Positions 1 through 12,100 of a stretch of 64,000 bases of DNA are shown piece after piece. The position numbers were made by a program, and so were the translations under genes. Under the pieces are notes generated by a model. It searched no databases. It saw only the letters and a list, made by a program, of their open reading frames with translations, and was not told the DNA's origin. Each line of letters begins with the position of its first letter. The stretch's first letter is position 1. Source of the stretch: Gossypium raimondii (lineage: Eukaryota > Streptophyta > Magnoliopsida > Malvales > Malvaceae); NCBI RefSeq assembly GCF_025698545.1, contig NC_068571.1:51865733-51929732 (forward strand), given 5' to 3'.

Positions 1-20
1 AAAAGAAAAGGAAGCTTATC

Positions 21-3000
21 ATGGAATCTTCCGTAGCAGAATATTATAATAATGTTAACAATAATGGAAGCTCGTCTTCGCAATCTCAAACTTCTACCTG
101 TATGCAGAAATTCAGACTCTACGAAACTCAATCGGTAATTTTTTTCTTTGATTTATATGTCTTTTCATTTTTATTAAATTTGTTTTTGGTTCGCTTTGAT
201 CCCTTTTTATGATCTGTTTAATTTTATTTGTTAATAACTTGATATTTAATTTTAGTTAAAATAGCATTGATTTAAGTTTGAAACGTTAAATCAAGTGGTT
301 GAATTTTATTTTTGATTAATTTGCATTGTTAATGTTTTGTGTCTCAGAATTTTTATATGATTGGAAGGAATAAGAATAGAATTTATTGGAGAGTATTAAA
401 GATTGATCGGCTTGATCCTTTTGAGCTAAATATTCGTGAAGATTCTACCACGTATACAGAGTTTGAATGCTCTGAGTTGTTGAGGCGAATACATGAAGGA
501 AATAAATCCACCGGTGGATTGAAATTTGTTACTGCTTGTTATGGCATTGTTGGTATGGATGTTGAAATTTGTAATCTGACTTTAGGGACTGTTAATGTTA
601 TGCAAATTATTATCCAATACTTTTTTTTGGGTAATGTTTTAGGGTTTATTAAATTCCTGGGGCCTTACTATATGCTGCTTATTACAAAACGAAGACGGAT
701 TGGAGCAATTTTCGGACACAATGTATATGCAATTTCGAAAAGTGAGATGATTCCCCTCCCAAATTCATCTGTTAACCCAAGCATTGCGGACTTTAGGAAA
801 GAGAACAGGTCTTCTTCTATTCTGTTAAAGAACTTTGTCTACTGCTAGAGAGTCATTGTTTTGCAGAAAGATGTTCTATTCTATTATGTTCTGTTGTGTG
901 AAAAGTAGAAAATTGTCTGTATGTGATAGAGTCTCGTTTGTGTTTGTTTTTAACCCAAGTGCTTTTATTCTGCTATGCATTTTACAGATATGGTTTGTAA
1001 TTTGATATTTGTTGTTTCATTTTTGTTTAGGTACAAGAAGCTCCTAAGCTCAGTGGATCTTACAAAGGACTTCTTCTTCAGCTATTCATACAATGTCATG
1101 TGTAGTCTTCAAAAGAACTTGTATAATAATGAACCAGGTGAGGTTCTTTATGAGACCATGTTTGTTTGGAATGAGTTCCTGACCCGAGGAATCCGCAATC
1201 ACCTCAAGAATACTCTATGGACAGTTGCCTTGGTGTATGGCTTCTTTAAGCAGGTTAAGGATGGATACTTGGCTAATTTTTTTATTCATTTTTGCTGTGC
1301 TCAATGGATGGATGGTTATAATTTCTTTCTAAGCTTAATAGTTTGACATTAGGGTCTGTGAATGTAGGCATCCTTTTCTGTATCTGGAAGGAGTTTCAAA
1401 CTTATGCTCATTGCAAGACGATCCCGTCACTATGCAGGTACCAGGTAAGAAAGTTGTCCAACATTGGCGGTAAAAAGCTTAGTTTATTGTTCTTGAACTT
1501 CCTGTGAAATGGAATCAAGCTTACGTTAAGGGCTTAAACTCTTTGTCATCATGTGCATCTGATTTTGCGTTTAGGTATTTGAAACGAGGAGTAAATGAAA
1601 AAGGCAGTGTAGCTAATGATGTTGAGACAGAGCAAATTGTCTTTGAGGATGTATCTGACGGGTTTCCCACACAAATAACTTCCATAGTCCAGAACCGAGG
1701 CTCAATCCCACTCTTTTGGTCTCAAGAAACCTCGCGATTGAATCTAAAACCAGATATCATACGTATGTGCTTGTAATGTATGAGAGTACTCTAGGTGTTG
1801 CTGCAACCGTTTTTTTATGTTCAGAAAAAAGGAAAGCCTTATCCTTTTTCATTTTTTCCAGTGTCTAAGAAGGACCAAAGTTATGAAGCAACCAGACTTC
1901 ATTTTGAAAATCTTGTCGAGAGATATGGCAACCCTATAATTATTTTGAATTTGATTAAGGTAAGAAGATTATTCTGCTTATGCTTTCATCATTCTCTTTA
2001 TAATTATTCGATCTTTTTATTACTTATGAACCTGCTATATCCCATAAAGATATTACATGTGGTAGAAAATTTTCATATAGTACCATTTCTATGGGGTCAA
2101 AGAGGGTAGCGGACTTGGGGAGTTTATATATGTAGCTTAAGTATATGACTTATTTGATAATCGGATTCTGAGCACAATTGCTTTTGTGTGATGAGCAGAC
2201 GCAAGAGAAGAAGCCTCGAGAATCAATTCTCCGTCAAGAGTTTGCAAATGCTATTGATTTTATTAATAAAGATTTGTCAGAAGAGAACCGTTTGAGATTC
2301 CTTCACTGGGATCTACACAAACATTCTCGGAGGTATACTTTCTAAGCTTGTTATTTTTTCTCCTAACTGACACTTGTTTTCCTTTCTCCCCATTCTATCC
2401 TTCCTCTTTGCTAGAGTTTGATTCCTAACCAACAGAAAAACTCCATTTTTTCCCTTCCAGCAAATCGACAAATGTTTTGCTACTTTTGGGTAAAGTGGCC
2501 AATTATGCATTAACGCTAACAGGTTTCTTTTATTGTCGGGTGACATCAGCCTTGAGACCTGAGGAGTGTATGACATGGCCTTCTTCTGAGTAAGTTTATC
2601 ATATTTCATTAACTTTAAGTTTCATGTGTGAAATGTTTGCAAAGATGTTTGCAGTTAGCTTTTCTAGAGTGAGCCCCCTTTCTCCCTCAGTTCTCTTTTG
2701 TAACCCTTTCATAAATTAGGTTTTCAAATTTGCAGTGTGCTAGATTCTTGCATTAGATAAATACTTTACTTTTTATTTAATTATGGTGGGATACTGGGAA
2801 TTTATAATGCCATAAAAAATATTGAACAATGATCATTTCTGCTGTGCTATCTACTATGAGTTGAAAATGGCATTTTGGTTCTGAAATTTTGGTGCAGGAA
2901 TATTGATGATGGTGACATGTTGCCCCTGAAATATTCCAATGATACTGAGGATATTTACAGATCAGAGAGAAATTATTCTGGAGAAAATAATGTTGCTAAT

Positions 3001-6000
3001 GGAAATCATTCTGTCAAGCCTCCCACATTCCAAAGAGGTGTGCTTAGGACCAATTGTATAGATTGCTTGGATCGTACGAATGTTGCACAGTATGCATATG
3101 GATTGGCTGCTCTTGGAAGCCAGCTTCATGCTTTAGGGATTAAAGATTCCCCAAAAATAGACCTCGATGATCCTTTGGCAGATGAATTAATGAGTCTCTA
3201 TGAGAGAATGGGCGACACACTTGCGCATCAATATGGTGGCTCTGCAGCTCACAATAAGGTAATCCAACTTTTCTGATCTTACTTGTAACCATATTTGATT
3301 TGCAAAGCTTGAATAGAATTTGCTTCTCTAAATTCTCTCTCTTTTAGTTGTTGTTTTTTTCCTTGAAGCTGCCAATGCCAAATATATGGTTAATATTAAG
3401 TAGCAGTGAATTTGGAAATTTATGTTATTTATGTCTACAGTTGGGTTTTTCTCTAAAGTTTGGTCAAAAACCATATTGTTGACAAATTTTGATAGAAATA
3501 TGTTGTCCCTTTTTGAAAAGGTTAATGCTCCCGATCTTTTGGAAAGTTAATCTATCTTAAATGCATTCTATGCTTCATGATTTTTCTCTTTTTGATTTGA
3601 GAGTGAGAATTTTGCTTGTCAGTAGTCATTATCTGAGTTAACATAATTTAAACAAGAAATAAAAAGAATCAAATAACCTTTTTGTGTATTTTTATGTGAT
3701 TGTAATATTTGTAGTTTGAGAAGCAATGGTCAATGGATTAGAAGGGCAACACAGTAACTGAATTGTTACTTAAGACACACATTCTTATACTAGTGTTGTG
3801 TTGCCTGTCAAAATTTAGTCCTAAATGCAATCTGCAGCTGTTAACTTTCTGTTCCTTCATATCTTTTATATCTATGCAGATATTTTCTCAGAGAAGGGGT
3901 CAATGGAGAGCAGCGACCCAGTCCCAAGAATTTTTTAGGACTCTTCAACGTTATTATAGCAATGCATACATAGATGCGGAGAAACAAAATGCAATTAATA
4001 TGTAGGTTTCAGTCTTTTATTTGTATTACTCTTTAGGGTGAAAATTGATGGCTGCCTCTCTACCAGTTTGAAGTATATATAAATTTGGTCTTTTGGGGGG
4101 TAATAAAAGGCTGGCCTTATCTCCTTAGGAGTTAGTTTTACCTTTCTTTTGTAAGCTTCTTGATTTCATTTATTAAATATTGTTGATTCTTTTTAATATT
4201 TCTCTATGCAGATTCCTCGGGCATTTCCAGCCTCAGCCTGGTAAACCTGCACTTTGGGAGTTGGGTTCCTACCAGCATTATAGGGGAAGAAATGGGGAAA
4301 CAATAATGGACGAAGATGGAAGGTAGCTTTTTCTTGATCAAATCTTATCAGAATTGATTTGTTAGACGTACTGTTGTGTTTAATTGGTTTTACATGGCTA
4401 CTAATCTATGTCATTGAAGTTTTAATTTATCAAAACAATAGTCTTGGTAGCACTGGGATGGGTTGATGCTGCTGCGTCCACTGTATGCAATCTGTCACTT
4501 GTGTTTTCAATTCAAAAAATAAGTCTGTGACTGGTGTTCACAGTTGACTTTCACTCTCTTATTATGACATAATGGGATAATAGGTTGTAACTTGTATGTG
4601 GATATGATGCTTTTCATTAGCATTTTATTTTCGTCCGCTGGCTTTTGATTTAATTGTTAGTCATCTGATTATTTTGCTTACAATTTTATCTTGTCGATTG
4701 AGAGGAAAATCTCACAGCTGCTTGTCTCTTTACTTTGTAACGCTTGATTTTCAGGTCACTTTTCAAAAGATCCTTTTCTGATGGAAACATTCTTTGGCAA
4801 AGTGAGTCACCTGTGATGGCCAAAAACGGCAAGCAAGAGAAATCATTGAATTCAACTTTGCCTGGCCTTTCAGAGTCATCACCTGAGATATCAACTTGTG
4901 AAAGTGATATAACATATTCAAGGTTCTTTGCTTTCCATTCTCATTATTGCTTGTCCTAAGCTAGGGCTATCGTGTTGGCCAATGAGATGGAATTTGCATC
5001 TTCATTTGCATGGATCATATAATGTCTATAATCTACATGTTTGGCCAAACCATTGTTTTGTATCAACGGTATCATATTTAATTTTTGTTTATACATTGCT
5101 TCGTGAATCAGCCGTTGGAATCACATGTTTCATAGTTTACCAAATTAATGGATTTTGCGCAGCATATTATAGTAGTCTCATTAAGTCTTATAATTGATAA
5201 GGCTATTTTCCATTTTTTTGTGTAGGTATACTCCCTCAATGCCTCGAAGACAGCTCTTCGGGGACATGCAAAGAGACCGCTGTCTTGAAACCGGTCAAAT
5301 TTTCTTCTTTGAACGTGGGGATGGCTTCAATTACTCTAACTTTGTCGACCTGGACTGTATTTCATCGTCCGGAAATTCTTGCGAGGATGAACCATTTGAT
5401 AGGTACTTCCTTTTCTGTAGTTCATGGATGTTTTTAAAGCTCAAACTTTAAACTGCATGACACATAATATAATATATTTTTAATTTCTATTGTTTGTATA
5501 CATTTTATATACATGGTACCTCTGTAAGAAATGCTTGTTGCCTGTACTGTCGTTTAAACTTTAAAGGAGCCGCTAACCCAAAAATGGATGTTATTTATGT
5601 TATTCTTTAGAATGGATTCAATCAAACTTTTTCTTCCCAATACCTCAGCATAGTAGTTATTATCAAAACGAGTTACAATGTAATAGTCCATAATTAGCAT
5701 GCATGCAATTTTAGGCTCAGTCTTCTCGATTTCTTATAATTACTATAAAATAAAATCTTGGAATAAATGCTGCGTACGAATTGTGTGAGCAAAATATGGT
5801 TCAGTCATTTTCTTGAATATCTGCAGGTCATTAGTTCTTACAAGCTCTTCGATCGCTGGTCTTTCATTGGAGAATGTTGTTAACGGTGTAATCGGGGAAG
5901 CAACTCCATCCAGTAGCGAATGTGGATCGAGTATGAAGGTCTGTATTCATACTGTTGGTAGAAAGTTCTCGATTTCTGTTTACTATTTGTAACATAGATG

Positions 6001-6297
6001 ATTACTAACTAGAAATCACTCGATGGTCAAAAATAAACGAAAAACACGTCAAGACATTGAATTTTATTGGAAAATAGTTTACTCCAGATATGTAACTCTT
6101 TGAAAACTAGAAAGTCGAGCTCTGAGTTTATTTTATGCAAAATATAAATAGCTAACCCTTTGTTACATATCATGCAGGGAAGGCAGCAAACCGGAACTGA
6201 GCTATCTTTTGGTAATTCACAACAGTCCAACGTTCTCGAGGAATTCTCAGATAGTTTTGTGCAGTGGGTGAACTCCGGAGAGATGCTTTGCTATTAA
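21..6297 (+). CDS. SAC4-like: SAC-domain phosphoinositide phosphatase (SAC2-5 class, SAC4-like)
   Basis: The product is predicted to remove phosphate from phosphoinositides, chiefly PI(3,5)P2-type lipids on endomembranes or the tonoplast; this role is known for the plant SAC1-5 group and is not shown here. I read 16 exons: 21-134, 348-552, 643-808, 1031-1253, 1368-1444, 1575-1762, 1862-1959, 2199-2332, 2461-2589, 2898-3258, 3880-4001, 4212-4322, 4755-4922, 5226-5402, 5827-5938 and 6178-6297. All junctions are GT-AG and phases agree throughout, giving 834 aa, the usual size for the group. The catalytic CX5R motif lies in [12 protein letters not shown], with Cys at about residue 498. An N-terminal SAC region ([19 protein letters not shown]) precedes it. 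The C-terminal third, after about residue 640, is the variable tail of this class. No stop or frameshift is seen. The promoter lies outside the window, because the ATG is at base 21. An upstream in-frame exon cannot be excluded. Confidence 0.93.
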
Positions 6298-7544
6298 ACT
6301 TTTGGTCTCATTCTCCTCAAGTCAGTCGTCAACGACCCCACGGATTCAAGCTGCGGCACCGTTACAAACTATCCAAGGAAACCAATAACAAAAACCGAGA
6401 AGCGGAAGCAGTTCTACCGGTACTCTCTTTTATGTAAAGATTATCCCGAACGAGTAAATAGTCAACAGTTTAAAAAAGAAAAAAAAAATTCTTTTCGGAG
6501 TTCATTTAGTTATTTGTAATTCCTTTGGTTAAAAATGAACGTAATAGGGCATCAGTGTTTGTAAATATATATATTTTTATGAACCATCTGTGTTTGGAAT
6601 GAGCTCCAACTTTCTAGGATTTCATGTCATTGATTATTTATTGGTTTCAAGTTTTATCCATAGGCAGACATGAAACTGACATTGTAAGTTAAATGAAACT
6701 AATTTATTTGGATGAAAGATCATTTATAAGACCAATATTTGCTTTTTGCCTTTAGGCTTCAGTCAAAGTTATAGAGACTCAATTTGGGTTATTTTAGGTC
6801 ATTACGACTTGCTTGTTCAAGTTGTTTCGGCTTGGAAGTTGAATTGGTTATTTTCAATTTTTTTATGATAAAATTGGAACCGATTGGATTTTTGACAGGT
6901 ATAAAAACAATTAATATATTTGACAGTTCTCGGAAAGAAAATAGGAAAATATTTGATGCACTGTCGGTACATAAGTTTCATGTATCATCAGTAAATAATA
7001 ACATCACTCTAGAATAACGGAGTTAGGGGTGAGATACTTTTTAGTGACAACTTTGGCTTGCTAGTTCGATGTAGTATTGTGAGCTGAAAAAGGTATTACG
7101 AGTGGTATCATGTTTCATATATTTATATATATATATATATGAACAACATATTTTTATCACACACATATGCACATACTATATTTAAATAAAACTGCTCAAA
7201 TAAAGTTTGTTATTTACTTTCTTGAACTCAAATTTAAATAAATTTTATAGATAAACAACCTTTAATCTCCGGATCAAATATGAGAATCCATTGTGAGGGG
7301 GTTTTAGCACTCAAAAACATCTTACTATATATATAAGCAGACAGTCCAGTGATTCAATTTTTATGACTACTTTTTTATTTTGTCCATTTGTCTGCTCATA
7401 ATAAATAATTATACTAATAATAATATGAAGACAAAAAGAAAATGAGGACGAGCAAAACAAATAGGACAAGCAAAAGTCTCATAACTTTCAGTCTTTCAAC
7501 TCTATTTGCTAAAAACAAACAAGAATTCGGAAGTGACTGAAAAA
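6298..7544. other. 3' flank of SAC gene and AT-rich spacer
   Basis: This spacer holds the SAC 3' UTR, with AT-rich possible poly(A) sites around 6470-6580, followed by low-complexity sequence. A short TA run lies near 7120-7140. I see no gene. The open frame at 6784-7017 has no family resemblance and biased AT-rich codons. Confidence 0.6.
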
Positions 7545-7616
7545 GGGGCGTTCCGAGAATCGAACTCGGGACCTCTCGCACCCAAAGCGAGAATCATACC
7601 ACTAGACCAAACGCCC
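7545..7616 (-). tRNA. tRNA-Pro (anticodon UGG)
   Basis: Read on the minus strand, a 7-bp acceptor stem starting GGGCGTT pairs with AACGCCC, followed by discriminator base C. The anticodon stem CTCGC/GCGAG encloses the loop TTTGGGT, giving anticodon TGG. The T arm carries GGTTCGA-type box B sequence (GAGTTCGATTC). There is no intron. A run of five T directly follows the gene on the minus strand and serves as a Pol III terminator. The total is 72 nt, normal for an intact nuclear tRNA. Confidence 0.96.
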
Positions 7617-9078
7617 ACTTTGAATAATTTGTAATTATAAAATTTAAGACCATATCATAGTTTGAGAGCTACCAGCTGATACCCAACTATTTTTTTTATT
7701 TGGCAAGACAATTTAATAATTTTAAAATGTTTTGGTAAAAACAAAATTACAAAGGCACCCTGTTTTAGCCAGATTCACAAGTCTAGTTAATATTTAAGAT
7801 GAACTGTCTTCATTTAATTTATTGATAATACATACAATTATACATAACATCAATGTATCAACTATAAATTTATTATATATGTAGTTGGAAAATCCGAATC
7901 CAACTATTATCATAATCTAAGACCAAAAACAAAGATATGGTAGTAAGTATGCCAGCGTCATTAAAACATAGGTAGATACCTTCAAAAATGGTCCTAATCC
8001 TATATGAATGAGGAAAATTCGGGTGATATGCGCTAACGGAATACTACGAGCAGCAGTTTTTTTCAGCCTGGGTTAATCAAATAAGACGAAGACGGCAGTA
8101 GGGATGCACGGTTTATATTGTTTACTACAAAGTGAAGAGCTGTGGATCAAGGAGTTGGAAGAGGGGAGATAATGGGAGAGGATATGAGAGAGAGGGAGAA
8201 AGAGGCTCCAAGCTTTGGGTCTCATATACCCTTAGCTTCAGTCTTGAGGTGTCACATGAGTTTTCATAGGAAGGTCAGAGATAAGTGGTTAAATAATCTG
8301 TCATTATAGATCTAAGTAAGGTGGCGATAAAAGGTACTTTTGGTTAGGGATATAGTGGTTGGAGCTAATAAGTGAGGCCTATTGAGTGCTGAGTTGAAAG
8401 ATATCTTCGAAGGACTTGTTTGGATTACTTGTAAGTTCATTATCGATCCCAACGACTAAGATGTAATAAACATAAGCTTTGAACCTTAAAACTTATATCT
8501 TAAACTTGCAATGTCTTCCTTACATGATGGTTTATGTTATTCCAAGGTTGCTGTTCTTATTTTGACCTTCTGGTAGCCTGTTATTTTGGAATTCTTTGTT
8601 TTCAAATTTTCAATCTTGGAGAAACAAATCTTTCCAGTCAAAAACCCTGTTTTCATGGGGTTTTCCTGCTCAAATTTCTGTAGGAAAACAGTGCCACATA
8701 TGATGTATATTATATATACACATGCATACACACATCATTAAACGTTTTTAGGTACAAACATGGATTGGTTCAGCTGATAGAGTACTTACAAGTACTTTGA
8801 TAAACACCAACAATTTCATTTAACAAATGATGATCACTTTTAAAAGAAGGTTGGTTTTATTTTCATTAATGGGGATTAAATTAAATATTTAATTTGAATA
8901 TAAAGGACCTGATGCCGCCAAAGCTTGGTTGAACAAGAAAATAGACTTTGCTTAACGTTGAAAAGTTTTCAATTGAATTGGAGACTTTAAGGTGGTAGGA
9001 TAGGAAAATTCTTTTAGCCTTCTAGAAGAGTATGAATGATGTATGTCTGTTTGAACAGTTTGGTTCGTATCCATCTCC
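7617..9078. other. Spacer between tRNA-Pro and sucrose synthase
   Basis: No gene is recognised. A stretch at about 8030-8430 is less AT-rich and purine-biased, with GGGAGA/GAGAGAG runs, and may be a remnant of an older mobile element, but I could not assign it. The minus-strand frame at 8537-8731 has no recognisable content. The upstream regulatory region of the sucrose synthase gene must lie here. Confidence 0.5.
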
Positions 9079-9087
9079 TATATATAT
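9079..9087 (+). promoter_or_regulatory. TATA box of the sucrose synthase gene
   Basis: TATATATAT lies 74-82 bp before the chosen ATG at 9161. It implies a transcription start near 9110-9120 and a 5' UTR of about 45 nt. It also argues against the in-frame upstream ATG at 9032, which would lie ahead of the TATA box. Confidence 0.55.
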
Positions 9088-9160
9088 GATAGTTTTGGAT
9101 AATGTCTCCTTCCCCTCTACATCTTATTACACTTCAAACATCTGTTTTGAGTTGGAAGAA

Positions 9161-12100
9161 ATGGCTGAGCGTTTCGATGAGACCCTCACTCCCCACAGGA
9201 ACGAGATTTTGCCCTTTCTTTTAAGGTAATTTGAATTACATCTTTCAAACCCAAAAGATTGCTCTTAAAATTCGCATTAAAAGTTGTAATGCCTTTGGTT
9301 TTTATTGTAGGATTGAGGGCAAAGGAAAAGGAATACTGCAACACCATCAAATTGCCCTCCTCATTGAAGATTATAGAAAGAAGCTTGCTGATGGGGCATT
9401 TTATGAAATTTTGAGGGCTATTCAGGTAATAATAATAATAATAAGGTCAAATTCTGCTTTTGGTCTCTCAAGTTTCAAATATGCTCAAATTTGGTATTTA
9501 CCCTCTAACTGTATAAAATTATTAGTTAGTAATAGTAATAGTAAAATTGTACTTTGTTCCCGAAAAATAATAAGTTTTTATTTACTCCTCAAAATTGTAA
9601 AGATATTAGCTAATACAATGGTAAAATTGCATTTTAAATCATATTAAAAATATAACTTAAATCCGCCCTAAAAATTTTACTCAATATTAAAGGCAACGTA
9701 AGAATTTTTTTTTTTTTGGAGATGCGAAATTGAATTAGAAATTCTTGTAAGAGTCTAAGTACAATTTTACCTTGTATTAGCTTATTATAACTTTAAATTT
9801 TTAAAAGAACTCAATCATAATGTTATCATTTTAGGGAGCCAAACTACAATTTTACCACTGTAATAGCTTATAACTTTACAATTAGAAGGACTAGATCATA
9901 ATTTATCATTTTGGGAGAGCAAAAATGCAATTTTATCATGTATTAACTTCTAAATTTACAAATTTTAAAAGGACAAAAGCACAATTTTTTTTCATTTTTA
10001 AGGGGCAGAGTCAGTGCGTCCCCCTTGGCAAAATTAAAGCATAAGGACTAAATCCTAAATTTTAGTATGGTAAAGGGACCAAAACCGTAATTTTCATTTT
10101 GTTGATTTTGGTCATATTTGTGTTGTAGGAAGCAATAGTGTTACCTCCATGGGTTGCATTAGCTATTAGGCCAAGGCCTGGGGTTTGGCAATACAGTAAA
10201 GTGAATGTCCACACTTTTGTTGTTGAGGACCTCACTGTTTCTAAATATCTTCATTTCAAAGAACAGCTTGTTGATGGAAGGTAACTTGTTTTATTTTAAT
10301 CTTGCTTTCTTTACCGTTAATCTTTGTCTTAATTTCTTTTTCTTTGCAGTGCAAATGGTAACTTTGTTTTGGAATTGGATTTTGAGCCCTTCAATGCCTC
10401 TTTCCCTCGCCCGACTCTTTCCAACTCAATCGGTAACGGCGCCGAGTTCCTCAACCGTCACTTTTCAGCAACATTGTTCCATGACGACAACGAGAACATG
10501 CACCCTTTGCTCGAATTCCTCAAACTCCATTGCCTACCGAGACACCGAATGCCGAATCTGAACATGATGATGTTGAATGATAAAATCCAAAACTTGAATG
10601 CACTCCGACATGCTTTGAGAAAGGCCGAGGAGTATCTTGACACGTTGCCTTCCGAGACACTATATGCCGAATTCGAACATGAGTTTCGGGAAATCGGTTT
10701 GGAGCCAGGTTGGGGTGATACAGCCGAGCATGTGCTTGAGATGATCCGAATCCTTTCGGACCTTCTCGAGGCACCTAACGCTTACAACCTAGAGAAGTTC
10801 CTTGGGAGAGTGCCTATGGTATTCAATGTTGTCATACTTTCCCCACATGGATACTTTGCTCAAGACAATGTTTTGGGGTACCCCGACACAGGTGGCCAAG
10901 TCGTTTACATCTTGGATCAAGTTCGAGCCTTGGAGAACGAGATGATCCAGCGTATCAAACAACAAGGACTTGACATTACACCTCGTATCCTAATCGTACG
11001 TGTTATTGATTACTAGTGTTGTTTATGAACTTTTTTAACCATGCTTTGTTTTATCAGATCACTAGGCTTCTCCCAGATGCTGTCGGAACAACGTGCAGTG
11101 AACGAGTTGAGAAAGTACACGGAACAGAGTATTCGGATATTCTTCGAGTACCCTTTAGAACAGAAAACGGAATCGTACGTCAATGGATCTCTAGATTCGA
11201 AGTTTGGCCCTACTTAGAAACCTACACTGAGGTGAACCATATACGTAACGTTGATTTCACTTTGTCTCCTTCGGATATTTTTCTTACATGTCATTACATT
11301 ATGTTTGTTTTAAGGATGTTGCTAATGAAATCACGAAAGAGATGCGATGCAAACCTGATTTAATCATCGGAAACTATAGTGACGGCAACATCGTTGCCTC
11401 ATTGCTGGCGCATAAGTTGGGAGTTACACAGGTTCGTGATAAACGATCTTTTGTCGGCTCATCTTCGGTCGTATTTCAGATTGATTGACTCATTTTTCTA
11501 ATCTCCTATATAGTGTACGATCGCCCACGCTTTGGAGAAGACGAAGTATCCGAATTCGGATTTATACTGGAAGGAGCTTGAGGATAAATACCATTTCTCT
11601 TGCCAATTTACAGCTGATCTCATTGCAATGAACCATACTGATTTCATCATCACAAGTACTTTCCAAGAAATTGCAGGAAGGTATACATACATACATACAT
11701 ACATACATACATACATACATACATGTATATATATGATGTATTTATGTACGTATATATATATACGATGTGCTTCGTAAGTACACGATTTGATATGTTTTTC
11801 AATATATGTGTATGATTTCAGCAAGGACAGTGTTGGACAATATGAGAGTCACGCGGCTTTCACTCTTCCTGGTCTTTACCGTGTCGTACACGGCATCAAT
11901 GTTTTCGATCCCAAATTCAATATCGTCTCCCCCGGGGCTGACATGAGCACATTCTTCCCTTACACCGACGAGAAACGGCGGTTGAAACATTTCCATCCTG
12001 AAATCGAAGACCTTCTTTATGGCAAAGTCGAGAATGAAGAATACATGTAAGTGTTCGTCATATCTTAGCAAAAACCCTAATTCAAAAATGACTTTACTTA

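Noticed and set aside
9032-9160. An in-frame ATG at 9032 that would lengthen the sucrose synthase by 43 residues
   Set aside because: The added residues do not resemble the SUS N-terminus, and the TATA box lies within this stretch.
10458-10774. Minus-strand open frames over SUS exon 4
   Set aside because: They are antisense shadows of a strongly conserved coding exon.
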